Shown in pieces: positions 1 through 5,739 of a stretch of 5,739 nt of DNA. This DNA is from Pseudomonadota bacterium (GTDB lineage Bacteria; SAR324; XYD2-FULL-50-16; JAHJRI01): assembly GCA_022360105.1 (NCBI GenBank), contig JAKSDL010000580.1, positions 1 through 5,739 on the forward strand, written 5' to 3'. The notes beneath the pieces were generated by a model that saw only the letters and a program-made list of their open reading frames with translations, ran no database searches and was not told where the DNA came from. The position numbers and the translations under genes were made by a program. Each line of letters starts with the position of its first letter. The first letter of the stretch is position 1.

Positions 1-525
1 GAAATTGCTGAAGGTGTTAAATGGTAGCGCACTATTGAAAAGACTGATCGATTCAATGCCATGTTGTTGATAAGCCTTAAGTTGAATCGGAGTGAACATC
101 ATTTCCTGAGGCCTTACCATAGGCTCATATGAACCGAAAATGTCTTTGATGCCGGATTTGTCATCATTTGATATCGATCTTTTTATGACCTCTTCAAATT
201 CCCGGGCTGTGTGAGCACTGATCAGCCCGTTATTATATGACATTATTTGGAATTCATCCCTGCCTGCTTCGAGTCTTTTTTTCCAACTTTCGATAAGATC
301 AGGACTGTGTTCCGGGATTGCATTTTGTAATGAAAAATAGTTGTCTGCATCCCAAGTGCCACAAACATCGATTCCTTTTGAGTTGTAGTCGTTTAAAGTA
401 TCGATGATATGACGGATGATCCTGATATCCTTACCAAAACCATTTTCGTCTGGTGTATTCCCTCTGTAGGAGTGATTGAAATTAACATGAAATCTAAATG
501 CGATGTAGATCTTGGGATTATCCAT
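1..525 (-). CDS. Putative glycoside hydrolase/deacetylase-type barrel protein, N-terminal part (gene runs off the left edge)
   Basis: An open frame of 175 codons starts at ATG 525-523 and is still open at base 1, so the C-terminal part is missing. The start is well supported: AGGAG (complement of 530-534) sits 4 bases upstream, the strongest ribosome-binding site in the window. There is no signal peptide, so the protein is probably cytoplasmic. Motifs seen are FRFHVNFNHSYRG (residues 10-22), GTWDADNYFSL (56-66), MSYNNGLISAHT (95-106) and MVRPQEMMFTP (136-146). The pattern of an early His in a beta-strand, then a Trp-Asp strand, then an Asn/His-rich strand resembles the catalytic barrels of GH57/GH38 hydrolases and polysaccharide-deacetylase-like enzymes. 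The family assignment rests on my reading of these motifs only, and the substrate is unknown. No neighbour in the window helps. The reading frame is secure; the function is tentative. Confidence 0.6.
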   Translation of the reverse strand, partial: MDNPKIYIAFRFHVNFNHSYRGNTPDENGFGKDIRIIRHIIDTLNDYNSKGIDVCGTWDADNYFSLQNAIPEHSPDLIESWKKRLEAGRDEFQIMSYNNGLISAHTAREFEEVIKRSISNDDKSGIKDIFGSYEPMVRPQEMMFTPIQLKAYQQHGIESISLFNSALPFNTFSNF

Positions 526-869
526 TCCACTCCTGTTCCTTGAAAATCTCTAAAGCAATAATCTGTAAACTGAATAGAATCGGCTTTTTTTATGTAAAAC
601 GCTGAAACCCTGATTTTATAGAGTTTATAATAGAAACAGCGTCAAAGTCTCTTGATCAGTAAATACTATCGACAAGCCAACCAAAAAATCAATCCAAAGC
701 CCCTGTTTTTTTTAAATTCCGCCTAATTTTACGAGTTATTCTGGACCACAGTTTGAGCCTCACGATGAAAATCATTCCCCTTGCCATCACAACTAACATG
801 GCGATTTGGTCCGTTGGAGTCCGTAAACCAGCCACTTTCGTAGGTATGGCAAAGCGCTATTGCCCTAAG
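526..869. other. Non-coding stretch: leader of the barrel-protein gene and 3' flank of the terB-like gene
   Basis: This 344-base stretch carries no gene I can support. The right half has partial open frames in several phases, none with a credible start and ribosome-binding site. The frame of the terB-like gene stays open for 46 more codons after its TAA, until a TAA at 731-729. A short inverted repeat (GGCAA 848-852, TTGCC 860-864) lies just downstream of the terB-like stop, but no U-run follows it, so it is not a convincing terminator. A weak GCCAT/ATGGC inverted repeat lies at 783-802. The left half is AT-rich and should contain the promoter of the minus-strand barrel-protein gene. Confidence 0.6.
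615..645 (-). promoter_or_regulatory. Possible promoter of the barrel-protein gene
   Basis: On the minus strand, TTGACG (complement of 640-645) is followed after 19 bases by TATAAA (complement of 615-620), about 90 bases upstream of the start codon at 525. The boxes resemble generic sigma-70 elements but do not match the TAnnTTTG -7 element described for Bacteroidota, and the region is AT-rich enough for chance matches. Confidence 0.2.
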
Positions 870-1355
870 TTAGTTATTTGTCGAACCCCTGTGAGTGAGG
901 ATCTCCCGGATGGTTTGGTCGACTTCTCTTTGGGCCATTTTGATACGGAAGCGTTCTTTTTGATAGGTGAGTTTTAGCATTAATACTTCGTAGGTCACAC
1001 CCAGTTGCAGACCTGCTTTGAAGTAGTTTTTAACTTCGACGGATTGCTGGTTTTCATTCACAAAAATTGATGACACCAGGGTATTGAGCATAAAAATGAG
1101 GTGTTCAGGATTTTTGACCTCGAATTTTTGTATGTCCGGTAACTCTTTTGTCTTCAATAGTCTGATAATTTCTGCCAGCGTTTCCTTTGATTCTTCTTCC
1201 AAAAAGACCCTGCTCATTTTTTTCATAAAAGCAACCTGGCTGTCTTCCACCCTATTGTCGGCCAATATCACCGAAACGACTGCTTTTGCCAGCCACTTTT
1301 GTTCAGGCGGCAACAGTTCGTGCATGTATTTGATTTTTTTAGGCTTGGTTCCCAT
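870..1355 (-). CDS. TerB-like (tellurite-resistance TerB family) small protein
   Basis: A 161-residue protein with no signal peptide or membrane helix, so probably cytoplasmic. It appears all-helical, with two TerB-type half-repeats. The first, around residues 22-50, has the helix LAKAVVSVILADNRVED with an acidic turn (D33, E37, D38) like the metal-binding-type A-D-G-x-V/I-x-x-x-E motif of TerB. The second, around 94-120, is SSIFVNENQQSVEVKNYF followed by an LGV turn; its acidic motif is largely lost. The N-terminus is Lys-rich (KPKKIK, residues 4-9). TerB-domain proteins are linked in the literature to membrane-associated stress responses, but this subfamily has no role I can name. The start at 1355 lies 11 bases after the stop of the acyltransferase gene, with only an A-rich stretch upstream, so translation is probably coupled. 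Met11 is a possible alternative start. The coding call is strong, the family call fairly good, the role unknown. Confidence 0.72.
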   Translation of the reverse strand: MGTKPKKIKYMHELLPPEQKWLAKAVVSVILADNRVEDSQVAFMKKMSRVFLEEESKETLAEIIRLLKTKELPDIQKFEVKNPEHLIFMLNTLVSSIFVNENQQSVEVKNYFKAGLQLGVTYEVLMLKLTYQKERFRIKMAQREVDQTIREILTHRGSTNN

Positions 1356-1366
1356 AAATTTTCTTT

Positions 1367-2497
1367 TTATTGGTTTTCAAATGCAGGTATGATTTTATTG
1401 TCCCCGAGGGATGATAGTTCATTTGCATGGAACGCCACGGGATTCTTCTTGCGGAATTGCCTAGGTGGATAATTGGAAAGCAGCTTTTTCACGTCAAGCA
1501 GATGACCTTGCCCATCGGTTAATCGTTCCAAATACTTGTTTTTTTCACAGTATTGAATAAACCTGTCCAATTTATAGTGAAGATATCCACTTTCTTTTAA
1601 TCCCTGATCCATATGTGGCAGAATGCCCTCTTTCACTCGTTTGTGAATAGCCAGCACAGCCTTTTCCAACTGATCTTTTAGCTGGTCCCTTTTCAGTTGA
1701 ACGGCCGATTTGGACCTGGACGCTGCTATAGATGCTTGTTTTTTAAGATTATATGCGGCTATCTGGCTGAATGTAATAGTGTGCAAGCGTTGAAGAACGT
1801 CATATAGTTGCTGGTTGAACTCATCTTTGGATTTGATGAAAAACTCCGGTTTGCCCACATTGATGAACACGTCTTTCCAGCCCTTAACCAATTTATCAAC
1901 CTTCACATTAATAGGTAGCATGTAAATTTTCTTGCCGTGTTGATCAAACGAGGTAGATACCAATTGATAGACTGCACTGCGAATCTTTCTCAATCCTCCG
2001 TATCCCCAAGTCGTGCCTTCAGGAAATATCACTGTCGAAAATCCATCCGAAATGCGGGATTTGAACTGGGAAAACTGAGATGAAATCTGGTGTTTAAAAT
2101 TACCTTGTTTGTTAAGCTGCGCATCTGCAAACGGTCGGGGTATTGAAATGAGATTAAGCTTATTAAATATCGCTTTTGGTGCACCCGTTTTATCTATCAG
2201 TTTGAGTAAGCTACTTAAGAAAGCGCTATCTTGAAAGAAATTCAATGAAAGATACCTGCCACTTAGAAAATCTTCCTTGGCCATGATAGTAAAAGTTGGT
2301 GCTGGTTCAATAGCTTTATATACACTTGCCAGTGAAGGAATCTCAAAATAACTGTCATGAGTTATTGTAAAAATTACCTGGGCAGGTAGATTCTTCAGAT
2401 GTTCCAGCCCCTTGATATGAGGACGTTGCTTCATTAACCATTTTGCACAGTTGAATCCGTTTACGATTCCTTCGTAAATTAAACCGTTTTTCGACAT
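1367..2497 (-). CDS. PlsC/LPLAT-type 1-acylglycerol-phosphate acyltransferase-like protein with C-terminal extension
   Basis: A 376-residue protein with the motif series of glycerolipid acyltransferases, which move an acyl chain from acyl-ACP or acyl-CoA to a glycerophosphate-type acceptor at the inner membrane. Motif I is ITHDSYFE (45-52), giving H47-X4-E52 where the family norm is H-X4-D. A motif II-like segment is LISIPRPF (116-123). Motif III is VIFPEGTTW (156-164), an almost canonical FPEGT(R/S) acceptor-binding site. Motif IV-like is MLPINV (193-198). No strong transmembrane helix is visible, so it may be a peripheral membrane protein. The catalytic domain ends near residue 225; the remaining ~150 residues are mostly charged and helical, with a probable coiled coil around 243-290, making the protein longer than the ~240-residue PlsC core. 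The start at 2497 has only a weak AGAG upstream. It is the first gene of an operon with the terB-like gene. The acyltransferase fold is well supported; the exact acceptor is unknown, and the substrate need not be lysophosphatidic acid. Confidence 0.8.
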   Translation of the reverse strand: MSKNGLIYEGIVNGFNCAKWLMKQRPHIKGLEHLKNLPAQVIFTITHDSYFEIPSLASVYKAIEPAPTFTIMAKEDFLSGRYLSLNFFQDSAFLSSLLKLIDKTGAPKAIFNKLNLISIPRPFADAQLNKQGNFKHQISSQFSQFKSRISDGFSTVIFPEGTTWGYGGLRKIRSAVYQLVSTSFDQHGKKIYMLPINVKVDKLVKGWKDVFINVGKPEFFIKSKDEFNQQLYDVLQRLHTITFSQIAAYNLKKQASIAASRSKSAVQLKRDQLKDQLEKAVLAIHKRVKEGILPHMDQGLKESGYLHYKLDRFIQYCEKNKYLERLTDGQGHLLDVKKLLSNYPPRQFRKKNPVAFHANELSSLGDNKIIPAFENQ

Positions 2498-2583
2498 AGC
2501 TCTGTTACTTAATCATTCTGCAAATTATCAATCCTAATCCATGCTCCAGCAATACACATTCAACACTTACTTGTATTTGATGG

Positions 2584-2615
2584 CAAAAGGTTACTGGTTT
2601 AATTGCAATTGTCAA
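2584..2615 (-). promoter_or_regulatory. Possible promoter of the acyltransferase-terB-like operon
   Basis: On the minus strand a perfect TTGACA (complement of 2610-2615) is followed after 16 bases by TAACCTTTTG (complement of 2584-2593), one base longer than the TAnnTTTG element described for Bacteroidota. It ends about 85 bases upstream of the acyltransferase start and lies in the only intergenic space that can hold the operon's promoter. The spacer includes a 10-base palindrome, AATTGCAATT (2601-2610). Assignment is by inspection only. Confidence 0.3.
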
Positions 2616-2644
2616 TTTAGCCGGCTCCAAATTCGACAAAAATT

Positions 2645-2663
2645 TAATTATTTTAAATAATTA
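2645..2663. repeat. AT-only 19-base palindrome downstream of ddaH
   Basis: TAATTATTT (2645-2653) and AAATAATTA (2655-2663) are perfect inverted copies around one central base. The element lies 26 bases beyond the ddaH stop. On the minus strand it is followed by AAATTTTTG, so it could be a weak intrinsic terminator for ddaH. A stem with no G-C pairs is a poor terminator, however, so a protein-binding site or an AT-rich upstream element of the acyltransferase promoter is equally possible. Confidence 0.35.
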
Positions 2664-2689
2664 CGATTAAGTATTCTGTAAACCTGCTA

Positions 2690-3463
2690 CTAAAACCTCA
2701 ATGAAAGGCAACTTAAGCCACCATCAAGCTTCCTGAACTCGGACATATCCAACTCAATCAGTTTAAAACCCGCCTCAACCAGCTTTTGTTTTGTGATTGG
2801 GTATCCCTGTGCAAAAAGGATAAAATCATTCACTCTTATGCAATTGGCTGCGTATGACTCTGCACTTTCGACCTTAATATGTTGATATGGCTTGAATTGT
2901 TCTTCTGATGCCAGCTCAGGGTCTACAAGAATCGTTTTATCTCCCAAGGTCGAGACACCTGTTTTTAGATGAAGTAATTCATCCATTTTCACTGTACAGG
3001 CCTCGTATCCATAATCTTCTAAATTTATTATCAGTTGTTGTGCCCCTTCCTTGTTTGTTCTCCCTGACAAACCGATGTAGAACCGACTGCCGATTCGCAT
3101 CACATCCCCACCTTCTAAAGTCCCGGGAGCTTCTATTTTTCTGACGTCTTTGAACATTTTGTCTATCGTTTTACCCATAGAAATGATTTCGGACTGCCTG
3201 GACTCTGGTGCCGGCCTGGTAATAACTGCCAGCTGATCCGTAACAATGGCTGTATCCTCTACAAAAACAGAATCAGGGTGGTCTTCATCTGCATCCAAAA
3301 CGGTCACTTCAAGACCACAATATCTAAGCGCATCTACATAAGCGTCATGTTGAATCATTGCTTTGCTGAAGTCAGGAGTACTTAGATCAGCAGTAGTGAT
3401 ACCGCGAATTATTGAGAGACCGGGTTTTCTTACAATGGCTTGGGAAAATTGTTCAGTCGGCAT
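2690..3463 (-). CDS. ddaH: N(omega),N(omega)-dimethylarginine dimethylaminohydrolase (DDAH)
   Basis: DDAH hydrolyses methylated arginines (monomethyl- and asymmetric dimethylarginine) to citrulline plus methylamine or dimethylamine, through a covalent thiouronium intermediate on a cysteine. This 257-residue protein matches the Pseudomonas aeruginosa enzyme (254 residues, recalled from memory) along its whole length. Shared landmarks are DSVFVED (64-70), ITRPAPESR (81-89), APGTLEGGD (112-120), FYIGLSGRTN (128-137), LLHLKTG (163-169), SYAANCI (203-209) and the C-terminal SEFRKLDGGLSCLSLRF. The catalytic set is intact: Glu117, His165 and Cys252. There is no signal peptide, so it is cytoplasmic. 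The start at 3463 is supported by AAAGG (complement of 3469-3473), 5 bases upstream. It appears monocistronic and is divergent from the sensor gene. The natural substrate in bacteria is often unclear, and a related guanidine-modifying activity (arginine deiminase superfamily) cannot be excluded, but the C-terminal motif is typical of DDAH. Confidence 0.93.
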   Translation of the reverse strand: MPTEQFSQAIVRKPGLSIIRGITTADLSTPDFSKAMIQHDAYVDALRYCGLEVTVLDADEDHPDSVFVEDTAIVTDQLAVITRPAPESRQSEIISMGKTIDKMFKDVRKIEAPGTLEGGDVMRIGSRFYIGLSGRTNKEGAQQLIINLEDYGYEACTVKMDELLHLKTGVSTLGDKTILVDPELASEEQFKPYQHIKVESAESYAANCIRVNDFILFAQGYPITKQKLVEAGFKLIELDMSEFRKLDGGLSCLSLRF

Positions 3464-3759
3464 GTCTACCTTTGGTTATCATTCAATAAATTGGATGTAG
3501 TCAATTATATCAGGATTTGAATTGTAGAGACCTGATTTAGCTATGTAAATAGTATGTCAAACTAAGTTGCATTTTCTACCGAATGGAAATTACCTTACAA
3601 AAAGACTACAATGACATTCGATACATAAAAGCTGAATCTGCGCGCAACAGACCTTATGAACACCGGGCAAGTAATACAAAAATTATCAAAGCCAGTAAGA
3701 TATCCCCAGTCAATTAAGCACTCCATCACAGGGGTCAATTTACTCTGGTATTGGAAATA
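3464..3759. promoter_or_regulatory. Divergent intergenic region between ddaH and the 7TM-DISM sensor gene
   Basis: These 296 bases must hold the promoters of both ddaH (leftward) and the sensor gene (rightward). For ddaH, a TTGACA (complement of 3555-3560) has a weak -10 candidate TAAATC (complement of 3534-3539) after 15 bases. Next to it is a perfect 6-base inverted repeat, ATCAGG (3509-3514) and CCTGAT (3531-3536), with arms 22 bases apart, a geometry that could suit a dimeric regulator. For the sensor gene I see no clear promoter boxes. A 44-codon open frame on the plus strand (ATG 3583 to TAA 3717) lacks a ribosome-binding site and may be chance. GTCAATT occurs three times (3500, 3709, 3734), without clear meaning. 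Confidence 0.5.
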
Positions 3760-5739
3760 ATGAAACAGTTAATGCATTCGATAATCATCTTTATTATTGC
3801 TGCTTTGCTGGTTTCTATCAAAGCCAATGCAGTTGAGCCTGCCCTTACCTCGGATGACGCACTGCAATTGAATTTAAACCCCTACGTTGAATTGCTGGAA
3901 GATCCTGATGGAAAATTAACAATTGATCAGGTGTCTTCGCCGGCATACGCTTCCAGGTTTAAAAAAAACCACCAGGAAGTTCCGACATTTGGTTACACTG
4001 CATCTGCTTATTGGGTACGGCTAACGATCCGCAACCAGAGCTTGCTAAATGAGGCCTGGGTGCTTGAAACACGGCCTGCCAATATTAATGTGATAGAGCT
4101 CTATATGCCCAAAATCAATAACAAAGGATTCTGGAGCATAAAAACCGGGGTTTCCACTCCAAAATCCACCAGGGATGTATTCCATCATCGTTTTGTTTTT
4201 AATCTAAGCTTACCTTATCACCTTGATCAGACCTTTTATCTGAAAATTCAAAACCAATCCACTTTGGTTGTCGACCTACATCTTTGGCATCAGGTTGAAT
4301 TCCTGAAACAAAGCAAGACGGAATATTTTTTGTTGGGATTGTTTTACGGCACCATGATGATCATGCTGCTTTATAACCTGTTTCTGTATATTTCGCTGAG
4401 GGAGGTCAGCTACTTCTACTATGTTGTTTTCTTTATTGCCTTTCTATCGTGGAACATACTGTATGAAGGCATTGCACAGTTGTATTTTTTTCCGGATGAC
4501 CTGGTAGTCAATCAAAAAGTAGGTCTGGTACTGCTTTCAATCTCAGGCATCTTGCTACTCGGTTTTGCTAAATCCTTCCTGAGGTTAAAGGCATATAGTC
4601 CTCAACTATCAAGTGTCATCACATCGCTTCAGTATATTACCTGCTTTATCCTGATTTTTATCCCTTTTGTTAGTTATGGAGCAGTTGCTAAAACCCTTGT
4701 TTTTATTGCTCTTATTACCTTTGTCACTATAACAATAAGTTTTATCCTACTGCGAAAGGTGCAAAAGCAACCCGTCCGTTTTTATTTTGCGGCTTGGGGA
4801 TTTCTTATTTTTGGGTTTACCCTATTTTTGTTGGTCAGGCTTGGCATCCTTCCGGCGATTGGATTTAATGAGTTCGCTTATCGTTTTGGCATTGTCTGGA
4901 TGATTACACTGTTATCCCTGGCCTTGGCTGACAGCATCAATGCTTTAAAAGACAACGCAGAAAAAGCCAACAGTGAATTGCGCACAAGTGAACAGTTATT
5001 TAAGGCAATTTTTAACCAGACCTACCAGCTTATCGGTCTACTCTCCCCAGACGGCAGGGTTATTAAGACCAACAACACGGCATTGCGATTTGCAGATATC
5101 GAACCTACTGATATTGTAGGTAAATATTTTTGGGATTGCCCCTGGTGGAATAACAAAGAGTATTTTGAAGACGTCAAGGAGGCCATTCACAGGGCTGCAA
5201 AAGGTGAGTTCATCCGCTTTGAAACAACTCACGTGGACCATAAAAATAAAAAACACATCATCGATTTCTCCTTGAAACCAATTTCAGATGATGATGGAAA
5301 AGTGGTCCTGTTAATTCCTGAAGGCAGAGATATTACAGAAAGAAAAGAGATGGAGGATGTACTCAGAGAATCGGAAGAAAAGTACAGGGAGCTGGTAGAT
5401 CTGGCTCAAGATGGCATTCTCGTTCTCCAGGATGGTATGATTCAATTTGCCAATCCCTACCTAGGAACAATGACAGGTTACGAAGTATCCGAGCTGGTTG
5501 GCACTGAGTTCAAACAATATATCGACGCATCATCTTATCAGGAAATCATGGATCGATTTTTTGTAGATGAAGAGGAAGTCTCTCGACCATCCAATTACGA
5601 GACTAAATTAATACACAAAGATGGGAGTGAATGCTATGTTGAATACAATGCCAACTCAATCACATATAAAGGGAAGCAGGCCTTCTTAGTATTAATTCGA
5701 AATATCCATAATAGAAAACAGGCCGAGGCTGCATTAAAA
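3760..5739 (+). CDS. 7TM-DISM sensor protein with two PAS domains, N-terminal 660 residues (gene runs off the right edge)
   Basis: A membrane signalling receptor, probably a sensor histidine kinase; the output domain is not in the window, so a GGDEF or other output is possible. Residues 1-24 are a Sec signal peptide ending in ANA. Residues ~35-185 form a periplasmic beta-rich 7TMR-DISMED2-type domain, with SAYWVRLTIRNQS and IELYMP as landmarks; such domains are thought to bind carbohydrates or other small ligands. Seven hydrophobic helices follow (about 190-210, 213-230, 254-270, 288-306, 308-331, 341-365, 372-391), fitting 7TMR-DISM_7TM. A charged helical linker (~391-413) leads to PAS 1 (~412-527, with FWDCPWW at 480-486 and the PAC-type end GRDITERKEMED) and PAS 2 (~538-655, ending NIHNRKQAEAAL). 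Start ATG 3760 has GGAAA (3753-3757) just upstream; Met5 is less likely. The frame is open and unbroken for 660 codons. It is transcribed divergently from ddaH; a functional link is only conjecture. Confidence 0.9.
   Translation, partial: MKQLMHSIIIFIIAALLVSIKANAVEPALTSDDALQLNLNPYVELLEDPDGKLTIDQVSSPAYASRFKKNHQEVPTFGYTASAYWVRLTIRNQSLLNEAWVLETRPANINVIELYMPKINNKGFWSIKTGVSTPKSTRDVFHHRFVFNLSLPYHLDQTFYLKIQNQSTLVVDLHLWHQVEFLKQSKTEYFLLGLFYGTMMIMLLYNLFLYISLREVSYFYYVVFFIAFLSWNILYEGIAQLYFFPDDLVVNQKVGLVLLSISGILLLGFAKSFLRLKAYSPQLSSVITSLQYITCFILIFIPFVSYGAVAKTLVFIALITFVTITISFILLRKVQKQPVRFYFAAWGFLIFGFTLFLLVRLGILPAIGFNEFAYRFGIVWMITLLSLALADSINALKDNAEKANSELRTSEQLFKAIFNQTYQLIGLLSPDGRVIKTNNTALRFADIEPTDIVGKYFWDCPWWNNKEYFEDVKEAIHRAAKGEFIRFETTHVDHKNKKHIIDFSLKPISDDDGKVVLLIPEGRDITERKEMEDVLRESEEKYRELVDLAQDGILVLQDGMIQFANPYLGTMTGYEVSELVGTEFKQYIDASSYQEIMDRFFVDEEEVSRPSNYETKLIHKDGSECYVEYNANSITYKGKQAFLVLIRNIHNRKQAEAALK

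Noticed and set aside
783..802. GCCAT/ATGGC inverted repeat as an RNA element
   Set aside because: Short stem with a 10-base loop, no flanking support, and no clear relation to a gene end.
848..864. Hairpin GGCAA/TTGCC as terminator of the acyltransferase-terB-like operon
   Set aside because: Only a 5-base stem, and no U-run follows on the minus strand.
753..977. Plus-strand open frame of 74 codons
   Set aside because: Its 3' half lies antisense to the well-supported terB-like gene, it has no ribosome-binding site, and its peptide shows no recognisable domain.
1084..1392. Plus-strand open frame of 102 codons
   Set aside because: Fully antisense to the terB-like gene and the end of the acyltransferase gene; Ser/Phe-rich shadow peptide.
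2908..3144. Plus-strand open frame of 78 codons
   Set aside because: Antisense to ddaH across its conserved catalytic region; a shadow frame.
3467..3474. TACCTTTG, a match to the Bacteroidota -7 element, as the sensor-gene promoter
   Set aside because: It overlaps the ddaH leader next to its start codon, lies nearly 290 bases from the sensor start, and has no suitably spaced TTG box upstream.
3500..3740. Three copies of GTCAATT (3500, 3709, 3734) as a regulator site
   Set aside because: A 7-base AT-rich word with irregular spacing; it can easily occur by chance, and similar words occur elsewhere in the window.
5038..5256. Minus-strand open frame of 72 codons
   Set aside because: Antisense to the PAS 1 region of the sensor gene, which is continuous and has clear domain motifs.

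Overview
The window reads as chromosomal DNA of a member of the Bacteroidota, probably a Cytophagales-type, environmental organism. The grounds are moderately AT-rich composition (my estimate by eye), mostly weak A-rich ribosome-binding regions, a 7TM-DISM/PAS sensor of a kind common in that phylum, and house-keeping-like genes in short operons. This placement is an inference. I see no rRNA, tRNA, CRISPR array, insertion sequence or prophage gene.

Layout: four genes lie on the minus strand and one on the plus strand. At the left edge (1-525, minus) is the N-terminal 175 codons of a cytoplasmic protein that looks like a glycoside hydrolase/deacetylase-type barrel. A 344-base stretch without a convincing gene follows (526-869). 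Next is a two-gene minus-strand operon: a PlsC/LPLAT-type acyltransferase (1367-2497) followed after 11 bases by a small TerB-like protein (870-1355). After a 192-base gap holding an AT-only palindrome and a possible promoter comes ddaH (2690-3463, minus), with an intact Glu/His/Cys catalytic set. It is transcribed away from a large membrane sensor gene (3760 to the right edge, plus). That gene encodes a signal peptide, a 7TM-DISM periplasmic domain, seven membrane helices and two PAS domains; its output domain lies beyond the window.

The acyltransferase and TerB-like protein are probably co-expressed and may act together at the membrane. DDAH would turn methylated arginines into citrulline plus methylamines. 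Nothing in the sequence ties DDAH to the sensor beyond their shared divergent intergenic region. I found no clear undescribed multi-gene system. The points most worth a second look are the HX4E (not HX4D) catalytic motif and long C-terminal extension of the acyltransferase, and its pairing with a TerB-like protein.
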